From Hylemonella sp. UBA2468 (GTDB lineage Bacteria > Pseudomonadota > Gammaproteobacteria > Burkholderiales > Burkholderiaceae_C), in NCBI GenBank assembly GCA_002342165.1, contig DDPM01000008.1:1-5048 (forward strand): a stretch of DNA of 5,048 nt, given 5' to 3'. This document shows positions 1-5,048 of this stretch, piece by piece (the stretch's first letter is position 1; each line of letters starts with the position of its first letter). The notes under the pieces are model-generated. The model saw only the letters and a program-made list of their open reading frames with translations, was not told where the DNA came from and did not search any database. A program made the position numbers and the translations under genes.

Positions 1-352
1 CAATCACAGGCGCAGCTCCAGTACCGGTACCGCCGCCCATGCCCGCGGTAATAAATAACATGTGCGCGCCGTCTATGGCTTCGCGGATTTGTTCTACTGC
101 CATCTCTGCGGCTTCGCGGCCTTTTTCAGGTTTGCTGCCAGCACCCAATCCGCCCCCGCCCAACTGCACCACTTTATGGGCGCTGCTGCGGCTTAAGGCC
201 TGGGCGTCGGTGTTGGCGCAAATAAATTCCACGCCCTGAACTTCGCTCACGATCATGTGTTCCACAGCGTTGCCGCCACCACCGCCCACGCCAATGACCT
301 TGATCAAGGTGCCTTGGTTGAACTCTTCGTCTTCAATCATTTCGATGCTCAT
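1..352 (-). CDS. ftsZ: Cell division protein FtsZ, N-terminal part (3' end outside window)
   Basis: FtsZ is the tubulin-like GTPase that polymerises at mid-cell into the Z ring and recruits the divisome. The visible 117 residues begin [20 protein letters not shown] and contain the glycine-rich nucleotide loop [10 protein letters not shown] (21-30), the segment [11 protein letters not shown] (43-53) and the tubulin signature GGGTGTG (106-112) that contacts GTP phosphates. The family is usually near 380-410 residues, so about 70% of the gene lies beyond the left edge, including the T7 catalytic loop and the C-terminal FtsA-binding peptide. The ATG at 352 is chosen because a strong AAGGAG lies 7 bases upstream and the N-terminus matches betaproteobacterial FtsZ as recalled. 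It lies 32 bases downstream of the flhD-like gene, so co-transcription is likely. No frame disruption is visible. Confidence 0.98.
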   Translation of the reverse strand, partial: MSIEMIEDEEFNQGTLIKVIGVGGGGGNAVEHMIVSEVQGVEFICANTDAQALSRSSAHKVVQLGGGGLGAGSKPEKGREAAEMAVEQIREAIDGAHMLFITAGMGGGTGTGAAPVI

Positions 353-359
353 TGTGATA

Positions 360-365
360 CTCCTT
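360..365 (-). promoter_or_regulatory. Ribosome binding site of ftsZ
   Basis: AAGGAG lies 7 bases before the ATG at 352. It is the closest match to the Shine-Dalgarno consensus among the start sites in this window, which fits the need for much more FtsZ than FtsA or FtsQ from a shared transcript (the expression ratio is inferred from other bacteria). Confidence 0.85.
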
Positions 366-384
366 AAATATGAAAAAAATCGGC

Positions 385-708
385 TCAACCAGGCATGGCA
401 AAGCGGCCCGCCAACAAAATGTCGGCCAGCAACTGCGTGGCTTTTTCGGCTTCTGGCTTGGGTATGGGGTGGCTGGTCAGCAGCTTCCAGACCATGTCGT
501 CCGTCACGCCAAAGCGGCATAGCAAAATCTCGCTTGCGGCGATATGGGTTTTTTGCGCCTCTGACAAATTCATGATCAGTTCCGCCGCGTCCAGTGACAT
601 CCCCAAAAGTTCTAAGGCCGTGTTCATGTCGTCCTTGATAAACTTTTGGGCCATGTTGAGGTAAGCCATATTGGCCTCGCGAATGACTTTTTGGTATTGG
701 GAATTCAT
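385..708 (-). CDS. FlhD-like protein encoded between ftsA and ftsZ
   Basis: This 107-residue protein looks like FlhD, the subunit that with FlhC forms the FlhD4C2 activator of flagellar class II genes. Against E. coli FlhD as I recall it, residues 13-66 align without gaps at a constant offset of one: [15 protein letters not shown] against NLSYLLLAQRLIVQD, then LG (35-36), Ala42, Leu48, Gln52, Ala57, and LLCRF (62-66) against LVCHF. Cys64 aligns with Cys65, which forms the inter-subunit disulphide in E. coli FlhD. After residue 66 similarity fades, although the end (residues 90-107, with ILLAG) recalls betaproteobacterial FlhD tails, and the length fits those proteins. The ATG at 708 is supported by AAAGGA 8 bases upstream. 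No flhC follows; ftsZ does. G+C is about 52% by hand count, lower than the GC-rich flanking genes. Family membership is likely. Its role here is unknown: it could be a second FlhD, a partner of a distant FlhC, or a protein repurposed for division. Confidence 0.85.
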   Translation of the reverse strand: MNSQYQKVIREANMAYLNMAQKFIKDDMNTALELLGMSLDAAELIMNLSEAQKTHIAASEILLCRFGVTDDMVWKLLTSHPIPKPEAEKATQLLADILLAGRFAMPG

Positions 709-878
709 AGTTTGTTTCCTTTAATCAAAATATTTCTACGATCTCTTCCAACCACTTGACTGACCTTTTTGGTGCCATTTGACGGCGGGTCCAACCCGTG
801 ATGCACCATGACCCAGCCCCAGCAGCCGCTGGGCAAGGGGGGGGATTGAGGAGACGTGATGGAAGTGGTGTTCATCAT
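705..878 (-). CDS. Possible 57-residue ORF bridging ftsA and the flhD-like gene
   Basis: An ORF starting ATGATGAAC reads 57 codons from inside the ftsA stop to the start of the flhD-like gene. At its 5' end ATG and the ftsA TGA overlap; at its 3' end its TGA overlaps the next ATG as ATGA. An AAGGA lies 7 bases before the first ATG. The product starts [20 protein letters not shown] and continues [10 protein letters not shown], with a basic C-terminal part. I recognise no family, signal peptide or membrane segment. Against coding: rare codons for such a genome (two AGA, one CTA), an internal run of eight C, and open reading in the other two frames over most of the spacer. It may be a translated leader or coupling ORF, or a chance reading of a spacer. 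Confidence 0.3.
   Translation of the reverse strand: MMNTTSITSPQSPPLPSGCWGWVMVHHGLDPPSNGTKKVSQVVGRDRRNILIKGNKL
717..722 (-). promoter_or_regulatory. Ribosome binding site of the flhD-like gene
   Basis: AAAGGA with its AGGA core 8 bases before the ATG at 708 supports that start and independent translation of this gene. It lies at the end of an AT-rich stretch (about 715-740) that contrasts with the GC-rich spacer before it. Confidence 0.75.
812..833 (-). other. GC-rich hairpin with an alternative arm in the ftsA-flhD spacer
   Basis: On the minus strand CCCAGC (833-828), a GGCT loop (827-824) and GCTGGG (823-818) form a perfect 6 bp stem. A second GCTGGG follows at once (817-812) and could replace the first arm, giving two exclusive structures. 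No T-run follows, so it is not a classical intrinsic terminator. It could slow polymerase, protect an mRNA end, or mean nothing. Confidence 0.4.
837..844 (-). repeat. Run of eight C on the coding strand
   Basis: An eight-base homopolymer (G on the plus strand) lies in the spacer between ftsA and the flhD-like gene, just before the hairpin. Losing or gaining one base would move the 57-codon ORF into another open frame. The tract is short for phase variation, and it is also a typical site of sequencing length error. Confidence 0.6.
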
Positions 879-2107
879 CAAAAGTTCCTTAAAAACCAGT
901 CTTTGCCGCGACCCAAAATCGTTTTCATGGAGCCGCTGTTTTGGGCCACCTTGAAGCCCCTCATGCGGTTGAGTCGGGCTTCTTCAATCAGCCCCATCAC
1001 TGCCGCAGCTCTGGGCTGAGCCACCATGTCGGACAATGCGCCCCCAAAATTGGGCATACCGCGCCGCACGGGCTTGAGAAAGATGTCTTCGCCCAGCTCC
1101 ACCATGCCCGGCATGAGGCAGCTGCCCCCTGTGAGCACAATGCCCGAGGACAACACCTCTTCACAGCCCGAATCCCTGAGCACCTGATGCACCAAAGTGA
1201 AAATTTCTTCAATACGCGGCTCAATCACTCCCGCCAGCGCCTGGCGGCTGAGCATGCGGGGGCCGCGGTCGCCCAGACCCGGTACCTCAACTTGGGTTTC
1301 AGGGTCGGCCAACAACTGTTTGGCGTGACCTGATTCCACCTTGATGTCTTCGGCGTCTTTGGTGGGCGTGCGCAAGGCCATGGCAATGTCGCTGGTGATC
1401 AAGTCGCCTGCAATCGGAATGACCGCCGTGTGGCGAATGGCGCCATTGGTGTAGACCGCCACATCCGTGGTGCCCGCACCAATGTCCACCAGCGCAACAC
1501 CCAGTTCTTTTTCATCCTCGGTCAACACCGCTAGACTGGAGGCCAAAGGGTTGAGCATGAGGTGTTCCACCTCCAAGCCACAGCGGCGCACGCACTTGAT
1601 GATGTTTTCAGCCGCGGTTTGCGCTCCGGTCACGATGTGCACCTTGGCTTCCAGTCGAATACCGCTCATCCCAATGGGTTCGCGCACGTCTTGACCGTCA
1701 ATGATGTATTCCTGCGGGGCCACGAGCAGCAAGCGTTGATCGCTAGAAATGTTGATGGCTTTGGCTGTTTCCACCACACGGCTCACGTCTGCGCCGGTCA
1801 CCTCACGATCTTTCACGGCCACCATGCCGCTTGAATTCATGCCTCGGATGTGGCTTCCGGTAATGCCGGTGTACACATTGGAAATTCGGCAGTCGGCCAT
1901 CAGCTCGGCTTCTTTGAGCGCCGTTTGAATGCTTTGCACCGTGGCGTCAATGTTGACCACCACGCCGCGCTTGAGCCCATTGCTGGGTGCCACACCCAAA
2001 CCCGCCAACTTGAGCTCGCCACTGGACAAGACCTCGGCCACCACCACCATCACCTTGGCAGTGCCGATGTCCAGACCCACGATCAGATCTTTGTATTCTT
2101 TGGCCAT
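878..2107 (-). CDS. ftsA: Cell division protein FtsA
   Basis: FtsA is the actin-like ATPase that tethers FtsZ polymers to the inner membrane and recruits later divisome proteins. The 409-residue product has phosphate loop 1 VGLDIGTAKV (10-19), an SHIRGMNSSG segment typical of the FtsA-specific 1C domain (85-94), phosphate loop 2 VDIGAGTTDVAV (207-218), the adenosine motif GIVLTGGSCLMPG (322-334), and a C-terminal tail ending KDWFLRNF that fits the amphipathic membrane-targeting helix. Length is near the usual 410-420. An upstream in-frame TTG at 2113 was rejected: AGGA sits 6 bases before the ATG at 2107 but directly against the TTG. The stop begins a row of three in-frame TGA codons (880-872). 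It lies 51 bases after ftsQ. The next recognisable gene is the flhD-like gene rather than ftsZ, an unusual break between two functionally paired genes. Confidence 0.97.
   Translation of the reverse strand: MAKEYKDLIVGLDIGTAKVMVVVAEVLSSGELKLAGLGVAPSNGLKRGVVVNIDATVQSIQTALKEAELMADCRISNVYTGITGSHIRGMNSSGMVAVKDREVTGADVSRVVETAKAINISSDQRLLLVAPQEYIIDGQDVREPIGMSGIRLEAKVHIVTGAQTAAENIIKCVRRCGLEVEHLMLNPLASSLAVLTEDEKELGVALVDIGAGTTDVAVYTNGAIRHTAVIPIAGDLITSDIAMALRTPTKDAEDIKVESGHAKQLLADPETQVEVPGLGDRGPRMLSRQALAGVIEPRIEEIFTLVHQVLRDSGCEEVLSSGIVLTGGSCLMPGMVELGEDIFLKPVRRGMPNFGGALSDMVAQPRAAAVMGLIEEARLNRMRGFKVAQNSGSMKTILGRGKDWFLRNF
886..890 (-). promoter_or_regulatory. Shine-Dalgarno-like site at the end of ftsA
   Basis: AAGGA inside the last codons of ftsA stands 7 bases before the ATG at 878. 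It is correctly spaced to start the 57-codon ORF, and is the main positive evidence for translation there. It may be chance, because these bases also encode the conserved-looking FtsA tail. Confidence 0.35.
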
Positions 2108-2113
2108 ATGCAA

Positions 2114-2117
2114 TCCT
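2114..2117 (-). promoter_or_regulatory. Ribosome binding site that decides the ftsA start
   Basis: AGGA ends 6 bases before the ATG at 2107 and touches the alternative TTG at 2113, so it can only serve the ATG. The rest of the 51-base ftsQ-ftsA spacer shows nothing I can name. Confidence 0.7.
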
Positions 2118-2158
2118 GTAATTCGATAGTTGTCATAAAGTGGTTCATGGGGTCGGCG

Positions 2159-2968
2159 TCATAGGGGTTTGGAGTTAGCCATCGTGGTGACACCTTGCAG
2201 ACGAATGGCATAGCCGGTCTCGTGCCGCAAGTCGGCGTACTCCAGCGCACCAATGCGGCGTCCGTACTTGGAAGTCACCTGCGGCAAGGTACGCAAAAAG
2301 CGGTCGGTTCGGGCTAGCACTTCAGATACATCGCCACGGCCCAGTTCAATGCGTGCGCCGGTATCGATCGCAGCTTGCCAACTGCCGCGACCAGTGAGCT
2401 CCAGGGTTTCTATAGACACGTTGCGCTGCTCAAACAAGGGTTGCAAAGCACGGTAGCTGGCCAACACCTGAGACGCCTGCGCATCGGGCCCCAGCAGCCG
2501 GGGCAAGTGGTCTTGCTCCACCTCGCCCACATTGGCTTCAAACACGGTGCCGCGCTCATCCAGCAAGGTCGAGGCGCCTTCCGGCCCCCAAAGGGCCACG
2601 GGTCGGTATTCACTCAGAACCACATGCAGCCGGTTGGGAAACTCACGCTTGACCACTGCCTGCCGCACCCACGGCACCGACTCAAATGCCTTTCGGGCCT
2701 CGGCCAAATCCAAGGTGAAAAATGTGCCCTTGAGTTTAGGAGCCACATTGGCTCGAAGCGTCAGGGCGTTGTTGTGCGCCACATCGCCTGTCACCGTGAC
2801 GCTGCGCAATGTCCACAAGGGGTGCGCTGCCACCCACTGCACTGCGGCCGTGAGGGTAATCAATACACACACACTGACCAGCCCCAGGGTGGCAAGGTTC
2901 ATAAGGCGCACCTCCAACGGCACAGGCTGCGGCTGGGGCGGCACCGTGTGGCGGGACATCGGCCTCAT
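2159..2968 (-). CDS. ftsQ: Cell division protein FtsQ
   Basis: FtsQ is a bitopic inner membrane protein that links early and late divisome parts by binding FtsB and FtsL in the periplasm. The 269-residue product has a short proline-rich cytoplasmic N-terminus (1-20), one membrane segment (about 24-47, [19 protein letters not shown]), a POTRA domain starting [10 protein letters not shown] (54-63) and passing through [19 protein letters not shown] (98-116), then the FtsQ beta domain with [10 protein letters not shown] (119-128) and the C-terminal strand region [16 protein letters not shown] (242-257), where FtsB binds in E. coli. The ATG at 2968 is chosen over a second ATG at 2959 because GAGG lies 7 bases before it, and it overlaps the ddl stop as ATGA, which suggests translational coupling. 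Length and domain order are normal for a proteobacterial FtsQ. Confidence 0.96.
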   Translation of the reverse strand: MRPMSRHTVPPQPQPVPLEVRLMNLATLGLVSVCVLITLTAAVQWVAAHPLWTLRSVTVTGDVAHNNALTLRANVAPKLKGTFFTLDLAEARKAFESVPWVRQAVVKREFPNRLHVVLSEYRPVALWGPEGASTLLDERGTVFEANVGEVEQDHLPRLLGPDAQASQVLASYRALQPLFEQRNVSIETLELTGRGSWQAAIDTGARIELGRGDVSEVLARTDRFLRTLPQVTSKYGRRIGALEYADLRHETGYAIRLQGVTTMANSKPL

Positions 2969-3945
2969 GCGCCCACCTCGTTATGTGTGAGGTGAGGTGC
3001 GTGGTCAAGCGAGGCGCTTTGCAACAACTGCACACACAGTTGCTCGTAAGACAGCCCCGCAGCCTTAGCCGACATGGGCACCAGTGAGTGACCGGTCATG
3101 CCCGGGGCAGTATTGATTTCCAGCAGGTAGGGCGTGCGGGTGCGGTGGTCAATCATCACGTCGGCGCGGGCCCAACCACGGCAACCCAATACCCGATAAG
3201 CCTCGAGCACCAAGGCTTGAATTCGGGCCTCTTCACCTTCTGGCAGGCCGCAGGGCACCAGGTACTGGGTGTCGTCGGTGAAATATTTATTTTGATAGTC
3301 GTAGTTGCCGTCAGGCGCCACGATGCGAATCACAGGCAAGGCACGGGCCTGTGCCCCACCACCCAAGACAGGTACCGTGACTTCATCGCCCTGAATGAAC
3401 TGCTCGCACAAGACTTGCGGGTCTTCTTGGGCAGCTGCTGCATAAGCAGCTTCGCACTGGTCTGCACACAGCACCTTGGTCAGCCCAATAGACGAGCCTT
3501 CGCGTGCGGGCTTGACGATCATGGGCGCCCCCAGCTGCTCCAAGGCCGCATGGGTCTGTGCCGCACTGCCCACCTTGACCCAAGCGGGTGTGGACAAGCC
3601 CTCGCTGCGCCAGATGCGCTTGGTCATGACCTTATCAATGGCGATACTCGACGCCATGACGCCCGAACCCGTGTATGGAATGCCCATCAACTCCAAAGCA
3701 CCCTGCACCGTGCCGTCCTCTCCAAATCGGCCATGCAAGGCAATGAAGCAGCGCTTGAAGCCTTCGCGCTTGAGCTCGCACATGTCGCGCTGAGCGGGGT
3801 CAAAACCATGGGCATCCACCCCTTGGCCCTGCAAGGCGTGCAAAACGCCATTGCCCGACATAAGCGATATGTTGCGCTCGGCGGAGCTGCCGCCCATCAA
3901 CACGGCCACTTTGCCCAACTCAGTAATGACCAGGTTTTGGCTCAT
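2965..3945 (-). CDS. ddl: D-alanine--D-alanine ligase, DdlB type
   Basis: Ddl joins two D-Ala with ATP in the cytosol, giving the dipeptide that MurF adds to the peptidoglycan precursor. The 326-residue product is an ATP-grasp ligase: [17 protein letters not shown] (12-28) with Glu23 equivalent to catalytic Glu15 of E. coli Ddl[13 protein letters not shown] (71-82); [12 protein letters not shown] (143-154) with the ATP-binding Lys145 and the loop serine; [14 protein letters not shown] (215-228), carrying the tyrosine region of a D-Ala-D-Ala ligase; GWARADVM (257-264); and [17 protein letters not shown] (274-290) with metal ligands Glu276 and Asn278. The frame is open 32 codons further upstream, but the ATG at 3945 is chosen because homology starts there and it overlaps the murC stop as ATGA. 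Its ribosome site is weak, only a G-run (3951-3957) 5 bases upstream, so coupling to murC translation is plausible. It is slightly longer than E. coli DdlB (306) and appears intact. Confidence 0.97.
   Translation of the reverse strand: MSQNLVITELGKVAVLMGGSSAERNISLMSGNGVLHALQGQGVDAHGFDPAQRDMCELKREGFKRCFIALHGRFGEDGTVQGALELMGIPYTGSGVMASSIAIDKVMTKRIWRSEGLSTPAWVKVGSAAQTHAALEQLGAPMIVKPAREGSSIGLTKVLCADQCEAAYAAAAQEDPQVLCEQFIQGDEVTVPVLGGGAQARALPVIRIVAPDGNYDYQNKYFTDDTQYLVPCGLPEGEEARIQALVLEAYRVLGCRGWARADVMIDHRTRTPYLLEINTAPGMTGHSLVPMSAKAAGLSYEQLCVQLLQSASLDHAPHLTHNEVGA
2976..2979 (-). promoter_or_regulatory. Ribosome binding site of ftsQ inside ddl
   Basis: GAGG, 7 bases before the ATG at 2968, lies within the last codons of ddl. 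It favours the upstream of two possible ftsQ starts. Confidence 0.6.
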
Positions 3946-5048
3946 GGCTGCCCCCCCGAACTTGGGACTGGGGTGGGATTTGGGTTCATCAACTGCACCA
4001 CCTTGGCTGGCACTTGACCGATGGTGCCGGCCCCCATGCACAGGACCACATCGCCATCCTGTGCCAGCTTGTAGAGGGCTTGGGGCATGTCGCCTACATC
4101 TGCCACAAACACCGGTTCAAGCTGATGTGCCACGCGCAATGCCCGCACCAGGGCACGGCCATCGGCCGCCACAATGGGCGCTTCACCAGCGGCATACACC
4201 TCGCTGAGCAAGGCCACATCGGCTTGGGCAATGACTTTTACAAAATCTTCAAAGCAGTCGCGGGTGCGGGTGTAGCGGTGCGGCTGAAACGCCAACACCA
4301 AGCGTCGCCCAGGAAACGCCCCACGCGCCGCAGCCAAGGTGGCCGCCATTTCCACCGGGTGGTGGCCGTAGTCGTCAATCAAGGTGAACACACCACCGCT
4401 TGCGGCCGGTACGTCGCCGTACCGCTGAAAGCGCCGCCCCACGCCTTTAAAGCCAGATAGGGCTCGCAACAGCGCGACATCGTCCACATCCAGTTCGGCT
4501 GCCACCGCAATGGCGGACAAGGCATTGAGCACGTTGTGACGGCCGGGCAAATTGAGTACCACCTCCAAATCGGGTAGCACCACGCCATTGCGCCGCTGCA
4601 CGGTGAAATGCATTTGCGCGCCTTGCGCCCGTACATTGACCGCGCGCACCTGTGCGCCTTCTTCAAAGCCATAACTGGTGATGGGGCAAGACACCTCGCC
4701 CAAAATTTCGCGTACCGCTGGATCGTCGGTACACAAAATGGCGGTGCCGTAAAACGGCATGCGGTGCAGAAAATCAACAAACGCTTGTTTGAGCTTGCCA
4801 AAGTCGTGCCCATAGGTTTCCATGTGGTCGGCGTCAATATTGGTCACCACCGCCATCACCGGCATGAGGTTCAAGAATGAGGCGTCCGACTCATCGGCCT
4901 CCACCACGATGTAGTCGCCGCTGCCCAGCCGCGCGTTGGCCCCCGCGCTGTTCAGGCGCCCGCCAATCACAAAGGTGGGGTCCAATCCGGCTTCTGCCAG
5001 CACACTGGCTACCAAGCTGGTGGTCGTGGTTTTGCCGTGCGTGCCCGC
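3942..5048 (-). CDS. murC: UDP-N-acetylmuramate--L-alanine ligase MurC (5' end outside window)
   Basis: MurC adds the first amino acid, L-Ala, to UDP-MurNAc with ATP in the cytosol. The visible 368 residues start at the P-loop [20 protein letters not shown], right at the window edge. They continue with [12 protein letters not shown] and [17 protein letters not shown] of the central ATPase domain, then the domain 3 sequences [22 protein letters not shown] and [18 protein letters not shown], and the closing [11 protein letters not shown]. In full MurC the P-loop lies about 120 residues in, so the N-terminal UDP-MurNAc-binding domain is missing only because of the window. In-frame codons before residue 12 of the visible part read [11 protein letters not shown], so an apparent TTG start at 5015 is not a start. 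The tail after the conserved end is short and proline-rich (PNPTPVPSS). The stop overlaps the ddl start by ATGA. Confidence 0.97.
   Translation of the reverse strand, partial: AGTHGKTTTTSLVASVLAEAGLDPTFVIGGRLNSAGANARLGSGDYIVVEADESDASFLNLMPVMAVVTNIDADHMETYGHDFGKLKQAFVDFLHRMPFYGTAILCTDDPAVREILGEVSCPITSYGFEEGAQVRAVNVRAQGAQMHFTVQRRNGVVLPDLEVVLNLPGRHNVLNALSAIAVAAELDVDDVALLRALSGFKGVGRRFQRYGDVPAASGGVFTLIDDYGHHPVEMAATLAAARGAFPGRRLVLAFQPHRYTRTRDCFEDFVKVIAQADVALLSEVYAAGEAPIVAADGRALVRALRVAHQLEPVFVADVGDMPQALYKLAQDGDVVLCMGAGTIGQVPAKVVQLMNPNPTPVPSSGGQP

Noticed and set aside
812..833. Intrinsic terminator after ftsA
   Set aside because: The stem is only 6 bp and no T-run follows on the transcribed strand. 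Same-strand genes continue beyond it.
2108..2113. TTG start of ftsA two codons upstream
   Set aside because: The AGGA site touches the TTG, leaving no spacing, but is 6 bases from the ATG at 2107.
2375..2995. Plus-strand open frame of 206 codons opposite ftsQ
   Set aside because: It is the antisense shadow of a clear FtsQ, with no ribosome site or recognisable domain.
3088..4017. Long plus-strand open frame of 309 codons opposite ddl
   Set aside because: It lies antisense to a ddl with all catalytic motifs intact. Its product resembles no family I know and is what GC-rich codon bias produces on the opposite strand.
3946..4041. Upstream extension of ddl by 32 codons
   Set aside because: The extra residues overlap the murC C-terminus in another frame and have no homology to Ddl. 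The ATG at 3945 forms the ATGA overlap, where family similarity begins.
1..5048. Insertion sequence, CRISPR array, tRNA or phage attachment site, especially as the carrier of the flhD-like gene
   Set aside because: I saw no transposase, terminal inverted repeats, spaced repeats or tRNA-like fold. The flhD-like gene has no flanking repeats, so how it arrived cannot be read from this window.

Overview
The window is a piece of a bacterial division and cell wall (dcw) cluster, read entirely on the minus strand. In transcription order it holds murC (5' end cut off by the right edge), ddl, ftsQ, ftsA, a small flhD-like gene, and the 5' part of ftsZ (cut off by the left edge). The order murC-ddl-ftsQ-ftsA-ftsZ and the protein sequences (an FtsZ starting [20 protein letters not shown], a DdlB-type ligase, an FtsA ending KDWFLRNF) suggest a betaproteobacterium, most likely Burkholderiales and probably near Comamonadaceae. 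This placement comes from recalled family sequences, not from a search.

Region by region on the minus strand: 5048-3942 is the ATPase and C-terminal part of MurC. 3945-2965 is Ddl, whose ATG overlaps the murC stop in an ATGA. 2968-2159 is FtsQ, again joined to ddl by ATGA. After a 51-base spacer comes FtsA (2107-878). Then a 169-base spacer (877-709) carries a GC-rich hairpin, an eight-base C run and a possible 57-codon ORF. Next is a 107-residue protein (708-385) that aligns without gaps to most of FlhD. FtsZ starts 32 bases later at 352 and runs off the window.

The core genes work together. MurC adds L-Ala to UDP-MurNAc and Ddl makes D-Ala-D-Ala for the same precursor. FtsQ, FtsA and FtsZ build the divisome, with FtsA tethering FtsZ to the membrane. 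The overlaps and short gaps suggest one co-directional transcript.

The unexpected part is the ftsA-ftsZ junction. In the textbook cluster these genes are direct neighbours. Here an FlhD-family protein, half of the FlhD4C2 flagellar master regulator, lies between them with no flhC beside it. It has its own good ribosome binding site and a conserved cysteine aligned with Cys65 of E. coli FlhD. It is the best candidate in this window for something undescribed. The rest of the window looks like ordinary, intact core genes.
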